This document shows, piece after piece, positions 1 through 12,088 of a stretch of DNA of 64,000 bases. Below the pieces are notes generated by a model. It ran no database searches and was not told the DNA's origin. It saw only the letters and a list, made by a program, of their open reading frames with translations. Made by a program: the position numbers and the translations under genes. The first letter of the stretch is position 1. The number at the start of each line of letters is the position of its first letter. Origin of the DNA: Lamellibrachia columna (taxonomy: Eukaryota > Annelida > Polychaeta > Sabellida > Siboglinidae); the NCBI GenBank assembly GCA_963662155.1, contig OY759265.1, positions 58,268,220-58,332,219 on the forward strand, written 5' to 3'.

Positions 1-1740
1 TAGATACAACAATATCATAACTCGCACTACATCGTTCCACAATCAGCAACAGTCAGAATAGATACAACAATATCATAACTCGCACTACATCGTTCCACAA
101 TCAGCAACAGTCAGCATAGATACAGCAATCTCATGACTCGCACTACACCGTTCCACAATCAGCAACAGTCAGCATAGATACAGCAATCTCATAACTCGCA
201 CTACATCGTTCCACAATCAGCAACAGTCAGCATATATACAGCAATCTCATAACTCGCACTACATCGTTCCACAATCAGCAACAGTCAGAATAGATACAAC
301 AATATCATAACTCGCACTACATCGTTCCACAATCAGCAACAGTCAGCATAGATACAGCAATCTCATAACTCGCACTACACCGTTCCACAATCAGCAACAG
401 TCAGCATAGATACAACAATATCATAACTCGCACTACACCGTTCCACAATAAGCAACAGTCAGCATAGATACAACAATATCATAACTCGCACTACACCGTT
501 CCACAATCAGCAACAGTCAGCATAGATACAGCAATCTCATAACTCGCACTACACCGTTCCACAATCAGCAACAGTCAGCATAGATACAACAATATCATAA
601 CTCGCACTACACCGTTCCACAATAAGCAACAGTCAGCATAGATACAACAATATCATAACTCGCACTACACCGTTCCACAATAAGCAACAGTCAGCATAGA
701 TACAGCAATCTCATAACTCGCACTACACCGTTCCACAATCAGCAACAGTCAGCATAGATACAACAATATTATAACTCGCACTACACCGTTCCACAATAAG
801 CAACAGTCAGCATAGATACAACAATATCATAACACGCACTACATCGTTCCACAATCAGCAACAGTCAGCATAGATACAGCAATCTCATAACTCGCACTAC
901 ACCGTTCCACAATCAGCAACAGTCAGCATAGATACAACAATATCATAACTCGCACTACATCGTTCCACAATCAGCAACAGTCAGCATAGATACAACAATA
1001 TCATAACTCGCACTACTTCGTTCCACAATAAGCAACAGTCAGCATAGATACAACAATCTCATAACTCGCACTACATCGTTCCACAATCAGCAACAGTCAG
1101 CATAGATACAACAATATCATAACTCGCACTACATCGTTCCACAATAAGCAACAGTCAGCATAGATACAGCAATCTCATAACTCGCACTACTTCGTTCCAC
1201 AATAAGCAACAGTCAGAATAGATACAACAATATCATAACTCGCACTACACCGTTCCACAATCAGCAACAGTCAGCATAGATACAACAATATTATAACTCG
1301 CACTACACCGTTCCACAATAAGCAACAGTCAGCATAGATACAACAATATCATAACACGCACTACATCGTTCCACAATCAGCAACAGTCAGCATAGATACA
1401 ACAATATCATAACTCGCACTACATCGTTCCACAATAAGCAACAGTCAGCATAGATACAGCAATCTCATAACTCGCACTACACCGTTCCACAATAAGCAAC
1501 AGTCAGCATAGATACAACAATATCATAACTCGCACTACATCGTTCCACAATCAGCAACAGTCAGCATAGATACAACAATATCATAACTCGCACTAAATCG
1601 TTCCACAATAAGCAACAGTCAGCATAGATACAACAATCTCATAACTCGCACTAAATCGTTCCACAATAAGCAACAGTCAGCATAGATACAACAATCTCAT
1701 AACTCGCACTAAATCGTTCCACAATAAGCAACAGTCAGCA
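1..1740. repeat. 58-bp minisatellite array, about 30 units, open at the window edge
   Basis: Tandem 58-bp units, each containing AACTCGCACTAC and GTTCCACAAT. Variants alternate at a few fixed positions (caacaatatc/cagcaatctc, acatcg/acaccg, tcagc/taagc), so units fall into a small set of types mixed along the array. The array begins before base 1 and ends abruptly at about 1740. No coding potential. Confidence 0.97.
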
Positions 1741-2324
1741 CCGTTGGTGGAGATCGTGGCTTTGTGAAGGAAGATAGCATAGTGCAGGTATGTCGGCTGG
1801 TCTCGGGTAAAATCAAACGTATGTGTTACATGCCCTAAGATTCAGATAGCTTACTATTCCGTACTCGGTGTAGTCACTACTGCAAGACACCCGGGCGTCT
1901 CCAAACACACCCGGTGTCTCTTAAGTCTCCTACGACACCCATGCATCTCCTAAACACCAGAGCGTCTCCTGAGACACCCGGGCGTCTCCGAAGACACCCG
2001 GGCGTCTCCCAAGACTTGATGGAGGGTGATACATATTTCGATTCCATGCGGAGTTGAAATGTTTTCCCACAAAATAAAGTAAACTTTCGTCTTCAACTCA
2101 TTTGTCGCAGTTGTTATTTATCATAAAAGGTAACTTCCTATCGGCTAGAGTTTTCCGCCTGTCCTGTAGTGTGCCTGTGAGTAAACTTCTCCCGGGTGAA
2201 CTAGGCCGGACAAACTCGTACGCACAACATTATAATGTCACGTGGAAAGCATGCGTAATTCCACGACAATGCTTATATTATACAACTAAGTAACTGCTAA
2301 TTCCTTCCGCTAGCTGGTTAATAT
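1741..2324. other. Unique spacer with a short CCCGGG-centred degenerate repeat
   Basis: No gene is supported. From about 1888 to 2015 there is a loose tandem of roughly 24-bp units built on GACACCCGGGCGTCTCC, each close to its own reverse complement around CCCGGG. A 63-codon ORF at 2102-2293 has no features of a real exon. Confidence 0.5.
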
Positions 2325-3040
2325 TGCATTGACCAGTGTTAGAGCGGATCCACAGCGCATTGACCAGAACCTCTGTGTTAGAGCAGATCCACAGCGCATT
2401 GACCAGAACCTCTGTGTTAGAGCAGATCACAGCGCAATGACCAGAACCTCGGTGTTAGAACAGATCACAGCGCAATGACCAGAACCTCGGTGTTAGAACA
2501 GATCACAGCGCAATGACCAGAACCTCGGTGTTAGAGCAGATCACAGCGCATTGACCAGAACCTCTGTGTTAGAACGGATCCACAGCGCATTGACCAGAAC
2601 CTCTGTGTTAGAGCAGATCACAGCGCATTGACCAGAACCTCTGTGTTAGAGCAGATCCACAGCGGCAATGACCAGAACCTCGGTGTTAGAACAGATCACA
2701 GCGCAATGACCAGAACCTCTGTGTTAGAGCAGATCACAGCGCATTGACCAGAACCTCTGTGTTAGAACGGATCCACAGCGCATTGACCAGAACCTCTGTG
2801 TTAGAGCGGATCCACAGTGCATTTACCAGAACCTCTGTGTAAGAGCGGATCCACAGCGCATAGACCTGAACCTCTGTGTTAGAGCGGATCCACAGCGCAT
2901 TGACCAGAACCTCTGTGTTAGAGCGGATCCACAGTGCATTGACCAGAACCTCTGTGTTAGAGCAGATCCACAGCGCATTGACCAGAACCTCTGTGTTAGA
3001 GCGGATCCACAGTGCATTTACCAGAACCTCTGTGCTGGTA
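2325..3040. repeat. 39-bp minisatellite, about 18 units
   Basis: Units carry ATTGACCAGAACCTCTGTGT followed by TAGAGCGGATCCACAGCGC, with 38-bp variants lacking one C (GATCACAGC). The length variants shift phase along the array. The small ORFs on both strands here are repeat translations. Confidence 0.95.
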
Positions 3041-3180
3041 AATCATGGTAAATCATGGTAAAATAAAAAGATATACCATGGTATACCACAGTTGGCCATG
3101 TAATACCATGGTATACCATGTAATACCATGTAATACCATGGTATACCGTGTAATACCAAGTAATACCATGGTATATTTTC
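3036..3180. repeat. AT-rich patch of repeated ATACCATGGTAT palindromes
   Basis: The 12-bp perfect palindrome ATACCATGGTAT occurs four times, at about 3073, 3102, 3132 and 3162. The copies are linked by TGTAATACC-type spacers, next to two copies of GGTAAATCAT. The segment adjoins the end of the 39-bp array. It can form nested hairpins; no protein is implied. Confidence 0.85.
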
Positions 3181-4083
<903 letters not shown>

Positions 4084-4212
4084 ACCGTGTCATCGCCAGC
4101 ATCAACATCTACAGCGGACTCAGCTTAACATATTCGTGAGTGAATCCGCTGCTTAATATAATCAAATTGATATGTTCGAACTGCCGTCATGTACTATTAA
4201 CATGGCAACTAC

Positions 4213-5250
4213 TTCACAACCTACGAACACAACAGCGCCACAACAACTACTACACAACCTACGTACACAACACCGCCACAACAACTACTACACAACCTAC
4301 GTACACAACACCGCCACAACAACTACACAACCTACGCACACAACACCGCCACAACAACAACTACACAACCTACGTACACAACAGCACCACAACAACTACT
4401 ACACAACCTACGTACACAACACCGCCACAACAACTACTACACAACCTACGTACACAACAGCGCCACAACAACTACTACACAACCTACGTACACAACACCG
4501 CCACAACAACTACTACACAACCTACGTACACAACATCGCCACAACAACAACTACACAACCTACGTACACAACAGCGCCACAACAACTACTACACAACCTA
4601 CGTACACAACACCGCCACAACAACTACTACACAACCTACGTACACAACACCGCCACAACAACTACTACACAACCTACGTACACAACAGCGCCACAACAAC
4701 TACTACACAACCTACGTACACAACACCGCCACAACAACTACTACACAACCTACGTACACAACACCGCCACAACAACAACTACACAACCTACGCACACAAC
4801 ACCGCCACAACAACTACTACACAACCTACGTACACAACAGCGCCACAACAACTACTACACAACCTACGTACACAACAGCGCCACAACAACTACTACACAA
4901 CCTACGTACGCAACACCGCCACAACAACTACTACACAACCTACGTACACAACATCGCCACAACAACAACTACACAACCTACGTACACAACACCGCCACAA
5001 CAACTACTACACAACCTATGCACACAACACCGCCACAACAACTACTACACAACCTACGTACACAACAGCGCCACAACAACTACTACACAACCTACGTACA
5101 CAACAGCGCCACAACAACTACTACACAACCTGCGTACACAACACCGCCACAACAACTACTACACAACCTACGTACACAACACCGCCACAACAACAACTAC
5201 ACAACCTACGTACACAACACCGCCACAACTACTACACAACCTACGTAAAC
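4213..5250. repeat. 38-bp minisatellite, about 27 units, open in several plus-strand frames
   Basis: The unit contains CCTACGTACACAACACCGCC and ACAACAACTACTACACAA. Because 38 is not a multiple of 3, reading frames rotate through the units. The plus strand lacks stops in the repeat, giving overlapping ORFs of 415 codons (4140-5387) and 358 codons (4172-5248). The predicted peptide is Thr/Gln/Asn/His-rich with a super-repeat of 38 residues. No signal peptide or promoter was found, so I treat it as repeat DNA. Confidence 0.93.
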
Positions 5251-6039
5251 AACAACTGATACTGACTGTGACAGTACACTTACTTGTCACATACATAACA
5301 ACTGTCACTGACACTACTACTGTTCCGAACGTAACAATTGACACAAACAGTACACGTGTGACATACGCAACAACTGACACTGCATAATACCTCATGAACG
5401 TAACGAGTGAAACTGACAGTACACTTGTCACGAACGAACCAACTACCAGCGTCACTACAACAGTGACGAGGACCAACAACAAGAATGCGACTACTGCCAG
5501 CTGTTCTACTCTAGGTACTACATACATATCTCACCTGTCTGCCGGTATCATTCGACACACCTTCGTGAGCTTGAAGCCATAACAGAAACATCACAACTGC
5601 CTTAAGATCGACACATGACAACACGGTTGTGACCTCTTCAGCGCTATGTCTCAACATGGTTAATATGTGGACGCAGTGACGTCGTTATGCTTATGAGAAT
5701 TGTGATATTAAGCACATAGAGCAAGATGTCGCATATAATGATTCTCTTGGTTAGTAATTGTATGTAATGTTTATGTCTATAATGTATCGGTATCGCACGC
5801 TAATGTATGCGCTGGTCCGCATATACAAAGTATTTGTGGAAGTGATGCACATACTGGTGAGAGAAGCTGACAGAGAATAACAGATAATTAGTCATCTGTC
5901 GGTGACATCTTGGTGACAAGCAATTAGAGCTACAGCGACCTAGCCGACAACAAGGTGTCATGTTAGCATACAAACATAATCATTCATCAGGTCAAACACG
6001 CGCAAGCCTACACGTTCCATTCTTCTGGCAAGTCAAGTG
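5251..6039. other. Degenerate edge of the array and unique DNA
   Basis: Up to about 5510 the sequence keeps a diluted ACAACTGACACT character and is probably decayed array. From there to the LINE nothing is recognisable. Confidence 0.4.
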
Positions 6040-8125
6040 TTTCCTAACTCAACATGTCTTGGAACCAACCAGAGGTGGGAATGTGTTAGATTTAATTTTG
6101 TCTTCTCAAAATGAATTAGTTGACAATGTTAAAGTACACGAACCTTTGGGTTCAAGTGACCATAACCAAATCCATTTAAATATAAAAAGTAAAAACAGGG
6201 AATGCATAAAAAAACAATGGAGGAGGAACTTCAACAAAGGCAAATATAAAGAGATCAGAACATATCTTGCAGATATAGATTGGAATGCTGGACTTGTTTA
6301 AAATATGAGATTGAGGGCATTATTGAGAAATTTGCTCCATTAAGAAAACAAGGGAAAAGGTCCAGGAAGAAACACCTGTTAAAAGAGGCTATTAGAAAAA
6401 TTGCTCACAAACAGATGCTGTGGAGGATTTATAAACACACTGAAAATGAAGAAGACTACACAAACTACAAAGAGGCACTTAACCTAGCTACAACTGAAAT
6501 TAGAAAATCTAAAAGAACCTTTGAAAAAAAATTTGCAGGTAATATAAAAAGTGACAGCAAGAGTTTCTATGTTTATGTAAGGAGTAAACAGAAAGTTCGA
6601 GATAAAGTCGGACCACTCGAAAAAAACAGTGGAAACATAATTTCAGAGGGGTTTCAAATGGTCCTGAATGAGTATTTCAGCTCAGTTTTTACCACAGAAG
6701 ATATCAGCTCACTTCCAGTTCCATTTACTAAATTTGAGGGCAATAAATCAGAACATTTGGGGCAGTTATTTGTAACCCCTGAAATGCTAGAAAAGAAAAT
6801 TAAGAAGATGAAAGATAATAAATCACCTGGAGTTGATGGGATACCACCAAAACTGCTTAAGAAAACTGTTGAGCAAATTAGTACACCACTTGCAAAAGTG
6901 TTTAACTTGTCACTAGAAGAAGGAATAGTTCCTTCAGAATGGAAAGAAGCAAACATTACGCCACTATTTAAGAAAGGATCAAGGAACAAACCAGAAAATT
7001 ACAGACCAGTGAGTTTAACATTAGTTGCATGTAAATTACTCAAAACATTAATTAGAGATCACATGGTGGAATTCCTTGTAAAACATAAATTAATAAATAC
7101 ATCTCAACATGGGTTCCTAAAAGCAAGGTCATGTCTAACCAATCTCTTATGTTTTTTGGAAGAAATTACAAAGTGGGTAGATGACGGGTCACCAGTGGAT
7201 GTTGTCTATTTAGATTTTCAGAAAGCTTTCGATAAAGTGCCACATCAAAATTTTTTACTTAAACTAAAAGCCCATGGTGTAGGTAATGATGTAATCAACT
7301 GGATAGAAAAGTGGCTTACACACAGAAGACAGAGAGTAATAGTAGATGGTGAGATTTCAAACTAGAAATGTGTTTTGAGTGGGGTACCACAGGGATCAGT
7401 ATTAGGCCCTATATTGTTTTTAATATAATGACATATCTAGCAAAGTACTTAAATTTGCAGATGACACAAAAGTATTCAGAAAGGTTACTAATGTTACAGA
7501 TAACCAAAGTTTACAGGATGTTCTAGATAAATTAGTTAAATGGTCAGAAAAATGGCAAATGTTATTCAATTTTGGGAAGTGTAATTGCATACACATAGGA
7601 CATTGAAAAATGGATGAAGAATATGAAATGGGGGATGCTGTACTAGGTAGAACCACACAAGAAAAGGACTTAAGTGTAACATTTAGTGCTGACATGAAAG
7701 TTTCAGAGCAATGTGGGATTGCTGCTTCGAAAGGAAATCCAATTCTAGGGCTAATTAGGAGAACTATCATGTATAAGGAGAAACAGCTAATTGTACCCCT
7801 GTACGAAGCAATAGTTAGACCACATTTGGAATATGGTATACAAGCATGGAGGCCGTATCGTAAGAAGGACATAGACAAGCTAGAAAGAATACAACGAAGA
7901 GCAAATAAAATGATTCCACAATTAAGAGACATTAGTTATGAAAGCTTATTACAATGTTGACAACACTAGAATAGTACTAAAATAGAAATGACAGATATAT
8001 TGTAAGGGCGGGCTACACATAGATGATAAAATTGTTGGACTATCAATAAGCCAATGGCTTCCTTGTCCACTTGCCATCTGGAACTTGTTGTTTGGGATGG
8101 CAATCTTGTTAAATCTTGTTAAAAG
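6040..8125 (+). mobile_element. CR1-like LINE copy 1, 5'-truncated and decayed
   Basis: This plus-strand copy begins inside the endonuclease domain (FLTQHVLEPTRGGNVLD, about 6048). It runs through reverse transcriptase to the family's 3' tail, which ends in two AATCTTGTT repeats at 8102-8121. RT blocks are readable: PENYRPVSL, LDFQKAFDKVPHQ and, after frame changes, FADDTKVF. It is dead: sequence is missing near 6297, TGG has become TAG near 7363, about 30 codons are altered near 7425, and about 300 bp between the C-terminal region and the final RAGYT are deleted near 7955. It diverges clearly from the copy at 38.8-43.7 kb and appears to be an older subfamily. Confidence 0.93.
6048..7980 (+). 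pseudogene. LINE ORF2 remnant (endonuclease C-terminus and reverse transcriptase)
   Basis: The ORF2 reading is split over 5960-6301, 6280-7365 and 7610-7960, with a change of frame and a premature TAG. The SDHNQIH endonuclease motif is present near 6158, and the fingers and palm of the RT are legible. The start and the catalytic Asn/Glu region of the endonuclease are missing because of 5' truncation. It is not expected to make a functional protein. Confidence 0.9.
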
Positions 8126-8159
8126 GTCGATAGTCAAGGGCAGGGATTAACAGTTCAGG

Positions 8160-8215
8160 TGACGTCACAGTTAATGTGACGTCACAGTTAATGTGACGTC
8201 ACAGTTAATGTGACG
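8160..8215. promoter_or_regulatory. Three tandem CRE palindromes (TGACGTCA), 17-bp spacing
   Basis: Perfect TGACGTCA occurs at 8160-8167, 8177-8184 and 8194-8201, then a half-site TGACG at 8211. The unit is TGACGTCACAGTTAATG. It lies 35 bp beyond the LINE 3' end. TGACGTCA is the consensus for CREB/ATF bZIP dimers. Regulatory use is inference only, since no gene start is next to it. Confidence 0.6.
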
Positions 8216-8394
8216 AATCGTAGATCTACACATTCTTAATATTGTATGGTAATTTAAGGGAAATTCAAATAAGGTTTTGTAACAACACTAGTTTCCTCGA
8301 ACATAGGTCTCCATATCTAATGAGTGTGAATAGGTAAGTGTTTATAATTCCTCAATGTCGACAGTACTCAAACTTGAGCTCATCATTGCCTTTG

Positions 8395-8938
8395 CGGTGG
8401 AGACCTGGTCATTGCCACTGCAGTGGAGACCTGGTCATTGCCACTGCAGTGGAGACCTGGTCATTGCCACTGCGGTGGAGACCTGGTCATTGCCACTGCA
8501 GTGGAGACCTGGTCATTGCCACTGCAGTGGAGACCTGGTCATTGCCACTGCAGTGGAGACCTGGTCATTGCCACTGCGGTGGAGACCTGGTCATTGCCAC
8601 TGCAGTGCAGACCTGGTCATTGCCACTGCGGTGGAGACCTGGTCATTGCCACTGCAGTGGAGACCTGGTCATTGCAACTGCGGTGGAGACCTGCTCATTG
8701 CCACTGCAGTGGAGACCTGGTCATTGCCACTGCAGTGGAGACCTGGTCATTGCCACTGCAGTGGAGACCTGGTCATTGCCACTGCAGTGGAGACCTGGTC
8801 ATTGCCATTGCGGTGGAGACCTGCTCATTGCCACTGCAATGGAGACCTGGTCATTGCCACTGCGGTAGAGACCTGGTCATTGCCACTGCGGTGAAGACCT
8901 GGTCATTGCCACTGCAGTGGAGACCTGGTCATTGCCAC
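8395..8938. repeat. 26-bp minisatellite, about 21 units
   Basis: The unit is GTGGAGACCTGGTCATTGCC plus ACTGCA or ACTGCG. Since 26 is not a multiple of 3, frames rotate, and the plus strand is stop-free in all three frames. This yields three overlapping ORFs of 176-208 codons rich in Trp, Cys and His (WSLPLQWRPGHCHC). There are no gene signals. The unit is close to palindromic around CACTGCAGTG. Confidence 0.95.
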
Positions 8939-9097
8939 GCACAAGGGAGTGGGATTAGCGAAGGATCATACAAGACAGGTGCGACACAGTGGATGCAGCT
9001 GCCGCAAATACAATATATTTTTCAAATGTATCAGTATATCCTACTGTAATTGGTCGGAAGAAAGTTACACAAACTTATACGTTTGTGTTCGGCTCCT

Positions 9098-9512
9098 GTT
9101 TGATGAACTGCCTAAGACCACGGCCTTGTAGTGAATGTATTCTACCAATCTCATATGTTTGATGAACTGCCTAAGACCACGGCCTTGTAGTGAATGTATT
9201 CTACCAACCTCATATGTTTGATGAACTGCCTAAGACCACGGCCTTGTAGTGAATGTATTCTACCAATCTCATATGTTTGATGAACTGCCTAAGACCACGG
9301 CCTTGTAGTGAATGTATTCTACCAATCTCATATGTTTGATGAACTGCCTAAGACCACGGCCTTATAGTGAATGTATTCTACCAATCTTATATGTTTGATG
9401 AACTGCCTAAGACCACGGCCTTGTAGTGAATGTATTCTACCAATCTCATATGTTTGATGAACTGCCTAAGACCACGGCCTTGTAGTGAATGTATTCTACC
9501 AATCTCATATGC
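9098..9512. repeat. 59-bp minisatellite, 7 units
   Basis: Seven near-identical units start TGTTTGATGAACTGCC and continue through GACCACGGCCTTGTAGTG to CCAATCTCATA. Variation is minimal (TTATAGTG in one unit, CCAACCTC in another), so expansion is recent. Confidence 0.95.
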
Positions 9513-9597
9513 AATTGTTTTCACCACGTCCAGGGGATATTCAAATGCGAGAGCACTGAGTATTGGCGGCACCACTAGCTGCCCCAATGACACACTT

Positions 9598-9935
9598 AGC
9601 AGGCCCGTAGCCGGGGGGGGGGTGTTCAAGGGGTTCCCCGTTTTCCAAAGGTGCGTGTATACAACAAGACATGAAACCAGCATTTTGTATTGCTAGTTTT
9701 ATTTAATTGATACTGGTCTAAATTTGCACAATTATCTGTTGCTCATTCACAGCTCAGGGCATTTATCTAACTTTGGGCAATTTTAGTATTCCTTGATTAA
9801 TTACAATGGGGTTACTAGTGTCATTCACCCTGTTACTGCTGCAACACAACGTAAGCTCCACCCATTTGCTCTGGTGATTCCTCTAACCACCAATCAGGTA
9901 GCATTTTGTACCCCCAATCTCCGTGCTGACAATCG
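9598..9935 (+). mobile_element. Dispersed repeat (copy 1), possible non-autonomous element
   Basis: CAGGCCCGTAGCC plus a G-run at 9600-9620 resembles DNA-transposon termini seen in many invertebrates. The following stretch, about 9660-9930, recurs in reverse orientation at 28815-29080, for example GCACAATTATCTGTTGCTCA against TGAGCATCAGATCGTTGTGC. The family was not identified. Confidence 0.5.
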
Positions 9936-10256
9936 ATCTCGACATTTCACTGCCCTTATTTATCAATTTAAACTTCGACACGTGACTGTGATTTTCATAA
10001 ATGTGTACTTCTCATAAATTCTGACCTCGACATGTGACTGTGCTCGTCATAATTTTCTAACGTTTCGTCTGACCCCCCATGTCAACTTATAGCGCCCCTT
10101 CAGTCTGTTTTGGAAAATACGATCCCCGTGTAAACGTGTGGCGCCCCTGGAGTTTATTAAGAAAATATGGCGCCGCATGAACTTGTGGTGCTCCCTGGAA
10201 TCTGTATTGTGAAAAAAATGAACCCCCTCTCCTGTGAAAAGCTGGTTAAGGCCTTC
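9936..10256. other. Downstream flank of the aquaporin gene
   Basis: No coding sequence was recognised. It lies 3' of the aquaporin stop on the minus strand and should include its 3'UTR. On that strand a clear AATAAA was not located close to the stop. Confidence 0.3.
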
Positions 10257-10406
10257 TTAGCCACTGTTACCTCTGGACGTTACCGGTTCGAGGTCGACCC
10301 TGGAACTGGTGAAGTGTCGTCCAGACACCGGGTGCCCCACTCGGTCCATGATGGAGTAGACGAGTCCGGCCAGACCGCCGCCTGCGAACGGCCCCAGCCA
10401 GTACAC
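10257..10406 (-). CDS. Aquaporin, exon 5 (last; helix 6 and C-terminus)
   Basis: Read on the minus strand after an acceptor GTTGCAG, this 150-bp exon gives VYWLGPFAGGGLAGLVYSIM, the conserved start of aquaporin helix 6 (W-x-GP-x2-GG). A short polar tail follows, ending SRGNSG and a TAA at 10257-10259. The phase-0 junction with exon 4 restores DNHW|VYWLGPF, the order seen across the MIP family. The first 20 bases of this exon and the end of intron 4 form the unit of the adjacent minisatellite. Confidence 0.9.
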   Translation of the reverse strand: MYWLGPFAGGGLAGLVYSIMDRVGHPVSGRHFTSSRVDLEPVTSRGNSG

Positions 10407-10800
10407 CTGCAACGATCACAGCGTACAGACACTTGAACGGCCCCAGGCAGTACCACCTACAACGACCACAGCGTACAGACACTTGAACGGCCCCAGCCAG
10501 TACACCTGCAACGATCACAGCGCACAGACACTTGAACGGCCCCAGCCAGTACCACCTACAACGACCACAGCACACAGACACTTGAACGGCCCCAGGCAGT
10601 ACCACCTACAACGATCACAGCGTACAGACACTTGAACGGCCCCAGCCAGTACACCTGCAACGATCACAGCGTACAGACACTTGAACGGCCCCAGGCAGTA
10701 CCACCTACAACGACCACAGCGTACAGACACTTGAACGGTCCCAGGCAGTACCACCTACAACGATCACAGCGTACATACACTTGAACGGCCCCAGCCAGTA
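10402..10800. repeat. 49/50-bp minisatellite built from the exon-5 splice acceptor, 9 units
   Basis: GGCCCCAG (or GGTCCCAG) recurs at about 10391, 10441, 10490, 10538, 10588, 10638, 10687, 10737 and 10787. Read in the gene's direction, each unit holds TACGCTGTGATCGTTGCAG followed by GTGTACTGGCTGGGGCCGTT (or a variant GTGGTACTGCCTGGGGCC) and then AAGTGTCTG. It is therefore an end-of-intron plus start-of-exon sequence. The outermost unit at 10406 is the real exon 5 edge; the others lie in intron 4. Confidence 0.9.
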
Positions 10801-10868
10801 GGGAAGGAGGGAGGGAGGGAGGGAGGGAGGGAGGGAGGGAGGGAGGGAGGGAGGGAGGGAGGGAGCGA
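10801..10868. repeat. (GGGA)n microsatellite
   Basis: GGGAGGGA repeats of about 65 bp inside aquaporin intron 4, abutting the acceptor-derived minisatellite. Confidence 0.95.
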
Positions 10869-10869
10869 G

Positions 10870-11880
10870 GAAGGGACATAGCAATCTGCCTGTCCCCTTA
10901 CTTCCTCTTATGCAGTGGTCACTGTTCTGGATTCTCAACACGTAAACATAACATGTCTTTGTCCAGTCCAGCAGCTATACATAGTTCTCTCTTCGTAATG
11001 ATGTCACCTAAGCTGAAGCTCACCGAACCTGTCGTTAGGATTTCTTTGTGTAACACACCCTTAATTAGCCGCATTTTAGCAGCTGATGCCCGGTTTCAAA
11101 TACTAACCAAGACTGACCAAGCATTCATGCTGAAGGCACCGTATTGATCACCTAGGACGCGGCACATATCGCGTCAGGTGCCTACATCACGTGATAACAC
11201 GATTAATCTTTGGTGCATGTGTGAATGTTAATTATAGCTACAAATGTATGCTTGTTTTAGTTATCGTTGACTGTAGCCCAAAGAGACATATTACATATAT
11301 TAAAGCTGCTTCCTCAAATGGTTCAGCCCATCGCGAATCAGGTTTATTTATGTCCAGATGTGTAGCGTGTGACTAGCTTAAGTAATGTTCCCAATCTGTT
11401 TAATAATACAAAATGCCTATTTTTTTCGAAATTATCAAAATAATTGACTTTAGTCTTTAGATCTGGTAAAAATCAAAATAGTGGATATTGAAAATGGTAA
11501 ACACAGTGCAAGTTAATATCGTTCATGGGCGTGACTTCAATCCTCTAGCCAATCACATGACAAGGTTGAATATCGTTCATGGGCGTGACTTCAATCCTCT
11601 AGCCAATCACATGACAAGGTTGAAAATCGTGATTTTCCAACATTTCGATTTTCATTTCACTTGATGCTTGAACAAGCATTAAGTAATGTAATAGTTTGTC
11701 TGATGATTTAACAAAAGCTACATACAAACGTTGCACACATGAGCTCGCATGTTGCAGTAGACACTAGGTAGGTTTGGTTTTTCGCAAATTAATTTTAAAT
11801 GAGACTAGCCAAAAAAAATCAAACTGAGGAGGCAACTTTAAACATAAATGTTTGTCTCGCAGTAACCACGTGGTACTTAC
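10870..11880 (-). other. Remainder of aquaporin intron 4
   Basis: No gene. It contains a perfect two-copy 55-60 bp tandem at about 11515-11625 (ATCGTTCATGGGCGTGACTT in each copy). The intron donor GTAAGT lies at 11875-11880 on the minus strand. Confidence 0.6.
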
Positions 11881-11961
11881 CCAATGGTTGTCCCAAATGT
11901 TCATGACGACGGCTGGACCAAGAGACCTCGCTGGGTTCATACTGCCGCCGGTGTAGGCGAA
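11881..11961 (-). CDS. Aquaporin, exon 4 (second NPA motif)
   Basis: An 81-bp, 27-codon phase-0 exon between acceptor TTCTGTTGCCAG and donor GTAAGT. It encodes FAYTGGSMNPARSLGPAVV and ends NIWDNHW. This is loop E with the second Asn-Pro-Ala and the invariant filter Arg directly after it (NPAR). The residue three before the NPA Asn is Gly, where mercury-sensitive AQP1-type channels carry Cys. Confidence 0.93.
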
Positions 11962-12088
11962 CTGGCAACAGAAAACGCGTTTCGTGTAGATGAAGATTTT
12001 AACAATAACGCAACGACGATAACCGGTGACATGGAAGAGGCATAGCAACGAAAGGTCATGCTACCCCGGTACCTACCCCGGTACCTAC

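Noticed and set aside
1..1740. Possible CRISPR or centromeric higher-order array
   Set aside because: Simple 58-bp tandem with no spacers. A centromeric role cannot be judged from a 1.7-kb array cut by the window edge.
8338..9049. Trp/His/Cys-rich ORFs of 176-208 codons
   Set aside because: Three overlapping frames of the same 26-bp repeat; no reason to prefer one.
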